64,000 nucleotides of DNA from Sclerodactyla briareus (taxonomy: Eukaryota > Echinodermata > Holothuroidea > Dendrochirotida > Sclerodactylidae): NCBI GenBank assembly GCA_026419785.1, contig JAODTK010005534.1, positions 372,001 through 436,000 of the forward strand. Direction: 5' to 3'. Numbering within the stretch: the stretch's first letter is position 1; every line of letters starts with the position of its first letter. Below are positions 43,880 to 54,529 of this stretch, in pieces. A program made the translations under genes and the position numbers. The notes beneath the pieces were generated by a model. It saw only the letters and a program-made list of their open reading frames with translations, had not been told where the DNA came from and ran no database searches.

Positions 43880-44225
43880 ATAATATGATATCCGATTTTC
43901 AATTAGGCGCTTATCACCCCAACCCGTCACAGTCAGTTACCAGAAGCGATTTACAGATATTACCCCTGATCATGGGTAAAAAGGTACGCTCTCGACAATC
44001 CCGGAGAGTAAAGCTGCCAGCCACAATGGGCGCAGGGTGTACTCATTTTCCTCACCCCCCCCAATTCTATCGATCGCCTGGGGAGGGGGGACAATGGCCC
44101 TAAAGCGTCCCCCTTCTTGCCCATGGACAATAAACCCGGGAAAGGCATCCGGCCGATCGAACTCCGGACCTTTCGATCACATTCCTAGGCTCTACCGACT
44201 GAAGCTGGGTTACCCCGCGATCACC
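43880..44225 (-). repeat. tRNA-derived SINE in block A
   Basis: The minus strand starts near 44222 with GCGGGGTAACCCAGCTTCAG in the A-box position and GGAGTTCGATC in the B-box position, then CATGGGCAAG, and ends near 43880 with an ATTA/ATC-type tail after GGCGCCTAATTG-like words. The copy in block B (57590-57912) is better preserved. Confidence 0.65.
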
Positions 44226-44364
44226 ATCTGGCCAAAACATATTTCAATCGAATCAATTTTTTTTGCATGTTCTTTTATAAGTCTAAATAGCGAAAGCTCA
44301 TTGTAAAACAAAAAAATCCATTATATAAACTCAGAGAGCGGAGCGCGTTATTATCGTATTATCG

Positions 44365-44474
44365 TATATATATTATTATATCATTTATTAATATATATAT
44401 AATATAATATATATATATATATATATATCTATATTATATCTAATTTCTCTATATATATATATATATATATATAT
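44365..44474. repeat. TA dinucleotide array in block A
   Basis: TA repeats with ATT/ATC interruptions. A counterpart at 58595-58764 in block B is longer and differently interrupted. Confidence 0.9.
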
Positions 44475-47210
44475 GCTTCCTAAAATAAAGTACCTTTTTA
44501 TATAGGCATTTGTTGAATGTATAAATAGATCCCGATCGACACAAAAAAACACAAAACTGGATACACTCTGTCCGCAATACATGAAACGACGAACACAATA
44601 TTTCGAGCGTTCAAACTAAACTGCTCTTCCCTGGTTGTAAGGCTTTTACTTATACTACCATTCAAACTAAGAGCTCAACACGACAACAAACTAATGCGCG
44701 CCTGTGACGGGAGTCCTGGCCCCTGGGCCAACCAATTCCGAACTGATATGCATTTACGCCACTCCCTTATGGAGTCATCCGAATTTGCTGAGGTCCATCA
44801 TTCTCGATCTTCATATGAACGAGGCAGCTAATTTCGACCGTCCATAGGATTATTGCTTCACTCGCTTTCCTTTCTTCAAATGTAGGCCTATCATTTGCTA
44901 TGATCAGGATATTTTTGTGCGACAACTTATGTCATCTATCACTAGAATTCTTCCCATGTCTGCACATTAGCCAACCTGCTGACCCAGAGAGGGCAGCCTT
45001 AGAGGGCAGTGATTTGAACCAGTTTTCCATTTTGTGCTATGAGCATGATAGAATACGCACACATGGAGAGATGAAGTGAGATGTAACTGCTTCATTGAAC
45101 AAAATAGGACTTCATAATTGCATTTCCCTAGTGCAACACTGTTTTACCTAGATACCCCTCGTCACCAATGACCATCCAGAGAGGGTCTCCGCTGTGGCTG
45201 ATATGGCCTACTTGTTAAAAAATGCGGTAAGGCATGAAGTTCATGTTCATGTGCTTTATAAACCGTTTTTGCTGATGATCAATGGCGGCGGAGCCTACAC
45301 ATTGGAGGAGGGGGACGGCCCGACCACTTTTGTATGAATTGATGTGTGTTCTTATCTATCTGAGCGCCATCATCGGTTTGGCGGAGAGCGTAGGGGAAAA
45401 ATTTGGGTTTTAAACCTCCCCGATAGCCAGAACCGGCACTTCCTGGTCGTTTGTGAGCTATATGTAATCTCCTCATAAACTGGAGTCAATGTCTGCAAAA
45501 TCCGAGTTTATTAATACAATGTTTTGTATAAGATCAGATATGCAATATCAGATAGTTTGGAGACAGCAAATTCCCGCTGAGGAGAGCCCGGGGAAAGGGA
45601 TGTCACACCTTCGCACCCCCCCACTCCCCCTCCCATCTAAGATAATCTAACCTTCTTCCCTCATTACGGTGAATTTCCAGTGCCATGATACCGACTGAGC
45701 CAATTAAATGCTCCACCCAGTAGCCCCTTTTCCCGCTCCCCTGTTGGCCTCCCACTGTGGGTCACGTGGTTGCGTATCGGACTTGCAGTCTTGTTAGGGG
45801 TTTAGGTCGGCACTCTCGTAAGTAGGACGACCAAACACTGGAAAGATCAAAAGGTTTCTGACACTTTTGTTTCCTCCTCCCTCGGCATTTTACAATAGTT
45901 GACCAACTAAGCATTCCCCTGCGAACGATTTTTATACTGGGGGTCTGAGCTTTTCCTGACAAAAGACACCTTAACCCTAACCACCCCTACAAGAAAACCT
46001 ACATTTTTGTCATTTTCATTTTTTCAGATTTTTTTTGCTTTCCTTTTGCGATTTTTTATACTTTTTTTTTTTAGTTTTTTCAAATAGCGAATCGCGTGAT
46101 TCCGATTAGACAGTACACCTGATGTACTCGCAGTAACGGTACCCTATCTGTTAATTAGCCACTAGGCAAGGGCTCCCATGGAGCAAAAGCAAAATAACAG
46201 TGAACAGCTGGGGCGTCAGTACCAGTTCTCGTAATCCAGGGGGTGTAGGCGAAGGGGCTGATGATTGGGGGGGTGTAAGATTATTTTTGCCGATGGATTC
46301 ACTGACAATGCTGACTGCTATGGGGAGGGTCTAAAAAAAAAAAACTTAAGGGGGGGGGTGTCCACCCCCCCCTTTTGAATTTTTTAATAAAGGAACCTCC
46401 TCAGATGCAAGCTGGTGCAGATTTTCAGTAAAATTGGGCGTTCAGTAATTACTCGCCCCGCTCACCACGTACGCGGACCCTTCAATTCTTTCAATTCGGA
46501 ACGCCGGAATTTTTGCCCGTTTCCTCAGAATGCCTGATTTTTACTGCAGCTCGTGATTTGTATAGGATGCAATCATCAATACCACTGCGCGCGAAGCACG
46601 GAAAAACTTGAACACTTCCAATTAATGTTGCAATTGTTCAAAGTTTCGGCCATTAGTACTTCTTCTTTCCACTTCTATGCATTGGGTATCTCAACCAATT
46701 TAACTTATTCTGTGCCAAAGTTGCGTAGTTTCCTGCCCAAATTTTTCCATCTAAAAAAACTGGGGGGGGGGGGGGTGCCCTCTAATATCTTCTCGCCTTG
46801 TACTCTAGCTCTGCCGCTCGCATATTCCCTCCCCGCCAAACCGACTGTTTTCATTGTTTCGTCTGGGAAATTCTTACTTAATTGTTTTCAGAAAAATGGC
46901 TTTTGAATTTTTTTAATGTATCTCTGGAATATAGGGACCAGAACAAAAACAAACATCCACAGAACTGTCCGTCTCATGGAAAATAAAAAGGTTAAAGTAA
47001 CAAACGCCTTTATTCCTTATTCCTATTCCTCCTTTTGCCGAATTGCCGACAAGACCTCGTCACTAGTCCAATTACATGACACGCGACGGCGGCGGGCGGC
47101 CGTCACAACTATGTTTGCCGGCGTGCCGTTCTCTTGGCCGCACTCGAATGGGCCAATTAGGATGAAGAGCCGAAAGTCGAAATAGCCCGATATAAAGTCT
47201 GGCTTCCTCC

Positions 47211-47390
47211 CGTTTTTTTCTTTCTATTCCTTCTTGCTCTTTCCCTTCACTTCCCGTGCTTCCCGTTCCTGTCCCTTCCCCTCTTTCTTTATTCTCCCTC
47301 TCCCCTCTTTTTTCCTCTTCTTTTTTCCCTCTTCTTTCCTCCTCTCCTCTCTCCTCTTTCTTCCTCTTTCTCCTTTTTTGCCGACAGAAC
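47211..47390 (+). repeat. Polypyrimidine tract
   Basis: About 160-180 bp of almost only C and T on the plus strand (TTTTCCTCTTCTTTTTTCCC and similar). Lysine/arginine/glutamate-rich minus-strand frames here reflect this and are not genes. Mirror-like CTT/TCC stretches could favour triplex DNA. Confidence 0.85.
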
Positions 47391-47649
47391 CGAAAATTTG
47401 CCGACGGGGAACTTTTCGCCCTCGCTCGCTAAACGGCCTGGTGTAAGGGGAAAAGTTGTCTCAGGGTCCCCATTATGGACCGCCGTCAATGAGGGTAGAA
47501 GGGAAGGGAGTGTCCTGCTTTTCATATTAATCACTTGATAAGACTTACTTTCACCGTCTTTCAGTTGGTAATGATCAAGGGCGTGCGATCTGTGTTGAAT
47601 ATTGCGGGGACATAATGGTAGCACCATCTAAGCGGAAGCGCCACCATGG

Positions 47650-48570
47650 TTGACCGTAAGCGAACAACGGGAATTTGCAGTTTTACCAAGACCGCCCGAT
47701 TGCAGGAAACGGCACTTCTGGGGTCCATAAGGCAGTAAGCATCAAAACAACCCTAAAATCGTTAATGAATTCCCGAATTTTGTTATTTCACGAAACATTC
47801 TTGAAGGACTGACAATGCTTAATATTCCGTACAAATTCGGGCGCACCGTCGGTTTTGACGAGTAGGGGACAATAAATTGCTTTTTTTTACGGACCCCCCC
47901 CCCCCCCCCAGATTGAAGGAAACCGCATTCCCGGACCGTGGGCAGTAAGCACTGTCCCTAAATTGGCATTAAATTTCATATTCTTATTTCAGACATGTTC
48001 TCTTGAAGACTGATCGGTGTGTATTCCTTACAATTCGGGCCAGCCGCAGATCGGGACTCGTAGGTACAAGGAAATTTTCGTTTTTATAGACCCCTCATAT
48101 TGCAGGAAACGGCCTTCCCGCACTGTATGGCAGTTAGCACGTCTCTAAAATTTGGCAATAAATTTTCAGAAATTGGTATTTCAAGAAACGTCCCTGAAGG
48201 AACTAATTGATGTTTTTCTTACAATTTGGTCCAGCATCGTGGTCTCGTATAGGTACAAGGAACTTTTGAGCCTCACGAATCCCCCATGCCGGCAACGGTA
48301 CTTCCCAAGTTTTGGCAGTAAGCAACATCATCCCCAAAATTGAAAAATTTCTGAAAATGTATATTCTCAAGAAACACTCTTGAGGAACTGAATCTACGTT
48401 TTTATTACATTACAATTCGCGCCACCATCATTGACGCGTACCGTCCAAGCAAATAGTCTTACAGACTCCCCCCCCTCCCCCCCCCCCCTCAGAGATTGCA
48501 GGGAGCGGCACTTCCCGCTACTTATGGGCAGTATGCAATCACTGCATTTACAGTAACTTTCCGAAAACTA
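47650..48570 (-). repeat. Five-unit array, inverted relative to 29.1-30.0 kb
   Basis: The anchor CAGGAAACGGCA/CAGGGAGCGGCA recurs near 47703, 47913, 48103, 48290 and 48499 (spacings about 187-210). Each unit has GGCAGTAAGCA, AATTTTGGCAATAAATTTC and TTCTTGAAGGACTGA-type words, the reverse complement of the units at 29100-30000. Both copies have exactly five units. Confidence 0.8.
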
Positions 48571-49265
48571 ATCGATTTTAACCTTACATTTCTCTTCATC
48601 ATTGTGTCCATTCCTAACATAGCCATGTCTTAGAGAATTCCATCGAATACCCTTCCAATTGGTTGAAGGCTGCTTGCAATTGAACATTTGCTTGAACATC
48701 ACTGTCATGGAAAATGTGTGCATTTTCGGGCCATTTGATTGAAAGGAATTGAGCCAGTCACGCAGACAATTTTGTCATTTTCAGATTAAGTAAATCCGCT
48801 CCAAAATTTCGGTCCAATTTCACATGTCCTCAGAATGTTTCGCCCGCTCCGCGCCTGTAATAGTTCCATACGTCAGTCACATAAACCTCCATCCAATGTG
48901 CCGATCCCGCCTGCGTTTTATTTTTTACATATAGCTTTCATTCATCTTCTATTAAAACGCACGGCAAGCTGTCAAGCCATCTGAACAATAGGATCAGAAG
49001 TAGAGCTCAACTGTGTGCATTAAGAAAATCACAGTTGGATTCAGCGCATTGTTGTAGTGGGGAGGGGGGGGTGGGGGGTTGCAACATTCATCAGTCCTAA
49101 ACCGAATTCTCCTTGTGGCCTACCCTGCCCATATGTTCACCACACTTAAAGAGACGCGTATGGAGAAAATCATATTTGCCCTGATCTTGAACAAAGTTAT
49201 TTTACACGTGGGCTCACTGTATTAACCTGTAACGGAAAGATAGAATACAAGCGCGTGCAGCGCGA

Positions 49266-49290
49266 TTTTTTTTTTTTTTTTTTTTTTTTT
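49266..49290 (+). repeat. T run of 25 bases
   Basis: It sits at the position where the inverted relative at 28.4 kb has only a short A run, so its length varies between copies. Confidence 0.9.
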
Positions 49291-50639
49291 AGACATCAAG
49301 TTTGAGTTTAGTTAGACATCAAGTACACTGAAGAACAATTACGCACCAGCTGATCGAAAACCGGTATACCAAATTTCGTGCAAATGTTGATCCATGACAG
49401 CCCTTTAAGCTAAAAATCGACAAGGGTGCTGGACACAATGACTTGTAAATCTGTAGGGGTGCTCCGCGCCCCATCAGAAAAATCTGGGGTGCTGCAGCAC
49501 CCCCATCACCCCCCCCCTTCCCCCCTTCGCAGGGCCTGCAACTAATTGGAAAATTATTACTACGTTGGAAGACACCAAAAGGGGACAATTGGTGTCTTTG
49601 AAACGTACGTAACACCGTTTTTCACTTGGTGATGAGTTCGTAACAAACGAGGGATCACGGTATTCAAATATGTATTGTTGTATCGCAACATATCTGTAAA
49701 CAAATTTAATATAGCAATTTTCAGTATACAGTTTGCTACATAAATCATGCTGTTTGGTGTCCTTTTTCATTTGCAACGTACGTGACACCTAGATAACACC
49801 AAGATATAAATTATAGTCCTTCACAGACATGCCATTTTGTAGTATTTCCTCATGTTTTTCATATAAAGCTGAACAAATGCAGGCATCACCTCTCTATTTA
49901 CTAATCTAAGGACTAAACTTTTTCAAATGTCCCACTTTTTTTGCCCGAGTTAATGTTGTCCCTTGTACTACACGTAGATTATTGTCCATCCTTGAATAAT
50001 CATTATGGCCTAGTCAAGAAGACTTTACAGTCAGTCGGTCATCACTTGTATTTGCCAAGATAGCTGACTGGAGTTTCCGTCTTATTGACGAAGATAGCGC
50101 ACAACTCAATAGTATCTAGTCGATCTAGAACTGACGGTAAGCTAAACACATTAACAGATTTCGCTACAAGCTGCGAATATCGCGAGACGTGGCCGGCACC
50201 GGTTCGGTGGCGGCAAACATCTGTTTGAACTTAGAAAGAATACTAGTTTCACATTTGTTTAGGCCTGTTTAGATCTATTGTTCTATATTCCATTATTTTC
50301 CGCAGATCCGATAATGATAGTTTAATTGTCGATGTTGGTGTAATTTTCAACTTTCATTTAGGTCCATTTTTTTTTTTGGGGGGGGGGGGGGACGCGTCGA
50401 TTCCGTTCTGTTAGGTCGTACTGTGTAGGTACTCAAGTGAAATGAGTCAATGATATAACTAGATATTTGGGTATGCACTTCCGTACCTTCTTTCCGGTTG
50501 TCAGAGTGGATTCGTTAATGATATGAGGAAAACTCCCATCGACAACTGAACACTATGCTGTTTGGGTTGATCCTTCCCATGTCGACGCACCCTTCAACAC
50601 GCGTTTCGCGGGGATCGATTCTTCTTCTTTCCAGGGAGG

Positions 50640-50730
50640 GTTTCGAATCCAATAAGTGGAGGTTCGATTGCCAGGGGGGTTCGAACGACCCAACGAACCC
50701 CCCCCCCCCCCCTGCGTGACGTGCCCCGTG
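50640..50730. repeat. G- and C-run transposon-like end (C copy)
   Basis: GGTTCGATTGCCAGGGGGGTTCGAACGA followed by ACGAACCCCCC and GCGTGACGTGCC in block C corresponds in block D to a longer version ending in CCCTGCGCCGGGCCTG at 61389. The inverse of that, CAGGCCCGGCGCAGGG, resembles the hAT-like end CAGGCCCTGCGAAGGG at 49538. A second, related transposon end may be nested here. Confidence 0.35.
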
Positions 50731-51579
50731 CCTTACCTATTCAGTTACGTTTGTAATTTACATTGTCATTTGTTATTATTGTCATTTGGTTGGATAGCAA
50801 GCCACTGAAAGGGGGCAACTGTGATCACACTCACTCAGACATGGTATTTTTGAAGGCGAGAATTGACCTGCATTATGATTAGCCTTTTAGTGGACTTGGT
50901 AAACAGTTTCTGTAGAATTCACAATGGTAGAAATGTCATTTCGAGGGGATGCGCATGCAGGCCGCCAATGGCTATATGCACTAATTGATGCAAATTTGAA
51001 CCCGGTAGTAGCAAGACCAAAATACGTCTTCGCGTGCATGCGGCTGGTTCTTGCAGTTCCCCCTTCAACCTTACAAGGCGTGTTATGCAATAAATGCTGA
51101 TGCTCCTTTTACCTTCTGCAGTTTTATATCCATATTTTCTTATCTTAACATTTTTTCTAATTTGCATCATTTTTCATATGTCTTCGAATGAGGGCATGTA
51201 GTTAGACCATAGCAACATGGTACTCATCGTAATAGTTCCTTACCTGTAGATTCTATGTATTTGTTCTTGCCAGTAGTGGTCCTCGGGAGAAGAAGGGAAT
51301 AATTAAAAGTGGTTTAAAAATTTACTATTTCAGCTATGGTTGTGCAATATAAAACCTTTCATTGATTCATTCATATGTTCAAGTGAATATTTGGCACTTC
51401 ATTCCTTGTTATTCAGTATTCTTTCCGATCTAATTGCTGTCTTTTAGTTATGTTTTTCAAAATAATAACACAAGAAAGAAATCTACACCATCCAGTTTAT
51501 TCTGTCTCATTATTCCGTTGTGTTGGTCTGTTGCTCCTGAAAAAAAAAAACAAAAAAAAAAAAAAAACCCCTTGGGATT

Positions 51580-51865
51580 TTTTTTTTAGTCGTCCATAAC
51601 TGACTGGTGGCCAGGATATTCCGCTAGTCGGTAGAGGCACCAAACTGACTGACGCTACGTTAGTCAAAGTCTAGTCGGTGGCCATGACTAACTGCACTGA
51701 CCAGAGCACAAGTTAGTCAGTGGCAACTGACTCATACGCCGCTAGTCAGTCAGGAATGTACTAATGTGCTTTTCTTAGTCTGTTACATAGTCAAAGTGAC
51801 CGACACAAGATACTGTTAAGTCACCGATGCAGACTAGCATTAGCTTAGTCGGTAGAGGCACCAGC
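51580..51865. repeat. Dense TAGTC(A/G)GT motif cluster (C copy)
   Basis: TAGTCRGT, TAGTCAAAG and the inverse forms ACTGACT/GACTAG occur about fifteen times in 285 bp, in both orientations. The cluster is conserved in block D at 62230-62500 while the sequence around it carries many indels. It looks like an array of short protein-binding sites or subterminal transposon repeats. Confidence 0.7.
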
Positions 51866-52166
51866 CTGCCTAGCGTTCGACCATATATGTTTTCGGCGTA
51901 TCATCACCCAAGCTTCACACCTGCAAGTGTTTATAGTTTCTGCTGATCGAAGGTGCAACATCATTCCTGAATTCCGCAGACTTCCGTTCACAATAAGGTG
52001 GCAACAATGCGGAAGTTTCCGCATCGGCAGAACACATTGTGAAGCGGGGGGACCTAATACCCAGTCTTCTTCCAACTAGTGGGCCGACAACATTAAAAAA
52101 AAAAAAAACCCCCCCTTTCCCATTCTGCATGGTTACCCCGAGAACCTCCAAAAAGAAAACACTTAC

Positions 52167-52229
52167 ACCGATTCTCTCACGATAGCTTTCAGATTCCTGG
52201 ACGAGGAGCTCGCTGCCACTGACAGCCAT
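52167..52229 (-). CDS. Candidate first coding exon (C copy)
   Basis: The minus-strand ATG at 52229-52227 lies in GAGAAATGGCT, a strong Kozak context, and opens 21 codons (MAVSGSELLVQESES, then YRERIG) to a consensus donor GTAAGT at 52166-52161 in phase 0. The 78 bp spanning it (52169-52246) are identical in block D although flanking sequence is full of indels. The short acidic N-terminus has no signal peptide. Later exons would lie at lower coordinates: a short stretch near 50910-50870 (KLFTKSTKRLIIMQ after TTCTACAG) is a possible one. Confidence 0.45.
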
Positions 52230-52679
52230 TTCTCAGCGTCTAGCCATAGCAATCCCAGCGGAATCAACGCCAGTCCATCATTGACGCAATCAGTCGTGAC
52301 CGGTGAAATGCAACATGCATCAATTGAACTATATGTGAATGTCTCATGCATCTTGACGCCAGGCTGTGGGTATTGATCTGTACATCATTCGTTAATGAGG
52401 TAGTGTTCTACTATAGCTCTGAATTGCGCTAGTATAAGGCTGTTTACAAGCTCGGTGGTTTTTACTGGGCCTTATGAGTCGTGGTACAGTATAGGCAGTC
52501 GACAGGACTTTTCATTTTATAGCTGTTTATCTAGCAGCTAGTCCTTTGGCTGCCCATAGCAGAATGCAAATTGACAACGGTCATTTTTCTCTAAGAAATG
52601 GCCTTCTCCTAGGTCAACATGCCCTTATGATAAGTGACGGTAAATGTCTACAAGTCCATACATAAGGCCTCCTTCCATA

Positions 52680-52830
52680 TTTTATTATTACTAATATTAC
52701 TTTGTATTATTATAATTTATTTTTTTTGGGGTTTTTGGTGTGTTTTTTTTTGGGGGGGGGGTTTTTTTTTAATTATTCATTTTATTCTTATCTATTCTTT
52801 TTTTGGGGGGGGGGGGCGCGGCGGGGGAAT
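52680..52830 (+). repeat. Alternating T and G runs
   Basis: T runs of 7-9 and G runs of 9-12 alternate after an ATT-rich lead. The counterpart in block D (63363-63440) is much shorter, so this is a length-variable simple repeat. Confidence 0.8.
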
Positions 52831-53066
52831 CCGCAAGTGCCAGCCACATATTGGACGCCCTTTAGGGATGGAACTCCAATGTTTGGAGAAAAAGTGTGTA
52901 TCTTGATATTATGCAAGTTAGCTGTCACAAAAGTTTATAATGTTATAGTTATATATATTTGGTTCATCACTCCGTGGCCACGCATGGCAACCTTCGTTCA
53001 AGCAATTTACGGGACGGCCGTTCTCAGTGTTAACGCGAATCACAGGGCACTGCGTACGGTTTCCGG

Positions 53067-53180
53067 CAGTGGTTCGCGCTAAAGGGTGCCGATTTGCGGG
53101 ATTCGCGCACAGTCCTCTCCTGAGTCCCGCAAGAATTGATCCTATGCGGGAAATTCCCGCACTATTTTTTTGTGATGGAG
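53067..53180 (+). mobile_element. hAT-like end with palindromes (C copy)
   Basis: CAGTGGTTCGCGCTAAAGGG at 53067 and its D counterpart CAGTGTTCTCGCTAAGGG (63672) resemble hAT terminal repeats. Just inside lies a perfect palindrome TGCGGGAAATTCCCGCA (53146-53162). The other end was not found in the window. Confidence 0.35.
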
Positions 53181-53410
53181 ATTGGCACCTACGCCAAACA
53201 ACAACACACATGAAGCCCGTACTTATTAATGTCACATAAAAAATATCATCCATTCACTCATAAGTTGGGAAACTGCACGAGCAGACCACATAAGTCATAT
53301 GCCTAACGTAGGAAAGAGCCCTTGGTAATACATGATGCGACTCTGTTCCTCGGAGCACTACACACCCTATGGCAATACTCGTCCCAAGCAACCCAATTTG
53401 CTGCAATTAA

Positions 53411-53562
53411 ACAACTCAATAGCTGCTTCTAGTTTCAAGTGTATGTTTCTATGCCAGATATGTACACTGTATATCATATGCACATAGATATGTTATAGGC
53501 CCCTAAAATATACATGTTGTATATAATTAGGCTAACGTTACTTCCTGCAAAGTTCTGCGGTA

Positions 53563-53620
<58 letters not shown>

Positions 53621-53628
53621 TATTATTA

Positions 53629-53681
<53 letters not shown>

Positions 53682-54529
53682 ATATTGATCGGAGGGACAC
53701 AACCTCAATCGTCTGCCACGGCAGACGATTTCGACATTAACCACTGTGATGTAACCTCAAAATTGGGTACTCCTTAGTTTCGTGACCAGGTGACGGCACA
53801 TTGTGTAGTCGTGATCATATTTCGAGAGACTATTCTATTTGCCTGCTCATCTACGCGCCAATGAGCTTTTCCCCACTCTCAGTCTGCATAGCCCCACCCC
53901 CTCAGTCACATGCCTGCGATCTTCACATCTAGCTGGCTGTACCCTCCAGTCGGGTCACAGAGTCCACCACTTCTGTACAATGGACGAACCTAAAAGTGTA
54001 CGGGAACTGAACGTACAGGCAGGTAGTCGATGGTTATCTCCACAAGCAATTTCCCCCTAGCTCGATGGAAATGAACACTAAACGGGTCCTTCAAATCACT
54101 CACCTATAGCGTCAAATTTTAACGCGACATACGTATTCCAATATTTCAGTACTGTTACATTAAATGCCTCGAACGTTTCCGATATTACATGCTACCATGG
54201 CTATGGGCGCCCTGTAATCAATATGTTCTTCATGTTATATAAATGACGACATTGACATAGGGTGTAAAATATTTATTCAATAGTGTGTTATCGCATATTT
54301 ATATGTTGATAATATTTCCATGAGTCGAAATAGATGTAGAGAGAATTGCCACAACAATTCATTACACGGCCCGATCAGGCTCATCGAAACGGGAAAATTA
54401 TTGGAGGGGGGCTAATGTGTGGATCCTATTCGCGGAGCGCCCCATTGGTTGGGCGCGGAGGGGTTAAGAAAATGTTTGGTTTTCAAACCCCCCAAATGGC
54501 CGAACTTCACTTCCCGCGTGTTTTATGTA
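53411..54529. other. Unique spacer between the two duplicated copies
   Basis: Holds the ATT array (53562-53684), a near-perfect palindrome at 53707-53730 and, at 54395-54545, a GC-rich segment with GGAGCGCCCCATTGGTTGGG and CACTTCCCGCGTG. That segment resembles 45345-45450 and 59650-59740 inside blocks A and B. No gene is supported. Confidence 0.5.
53562..53684 (+). repeat. ATT trinucleotide microsatellite
   Basis: More than 100 bp of ATT repeats interrupted twice. The poly-Tyr and poly-Ile frames are artefacts. Confidence 0.95.

Larger units (their letters stand above)
40573..45911 (+). repeat. Duplicated block A (first copy, left part)
   Basis: Aligns in the same orientation with block B (54530-60196) along its whole length, with many one- and two-base indels. 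Block B has about 0.5 kb extra (58040-58590) where A has only a few bases near 44330. It holds exon candidates, two rounds of an internal repeat around TTGGGTGNACNATCTGATTA, a SINE and a TA-array. It is interrupted at its right end by the hAT-like insertion and continues as block C. Confidence 0.9.
45912..49538. mobile_element. hAT-like insertion of 3627 bp with empty site elsewhere
   Basis: Flanked by CAACTAAG (45904-45911) and CAACTAAT (49539-49546), an 8-bp duplication with one mismatch. The left end CATTCCCCTGCGAACGA and the inverted right end CAGGCCCTGCGAAGGGG share CA then CCCTGCGAA. The CA start and 8-bp duplication are hallmarks of hAT elements. Block B/D shows the uninterrupted site as CAACAAGT at 60189-60196. 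No long transposase frame is visible, so it is non-autonomous. Inside are G-rich stretches, a pyrimidine tract, a five-unit array, a T run and a mini-element shared with 28.2-30.1 kb. Confidence 0.75.
49539..53410 (+). repeat. Duplicated block C (first copy, right part)
   Basis: Aligns collinearly with block D (60189-64000) and continues block A across the insertion. Similarity is visible to CCCAATTTGCTGCAA at 53394-53408, and the D copy reaches the same word exactly at the window end. It contains a G-run segment at 50372-50390, the TAGTC motif cluster and a minus-strand exon candidate. Confidence 0.9.

Noticed and set aside
52702-53082. 126-codon plus-strand frame
   Set aside because: It crosses alternating T and G runs (poly-Phe and poly-Gly), and the D copy does not keep the frame.
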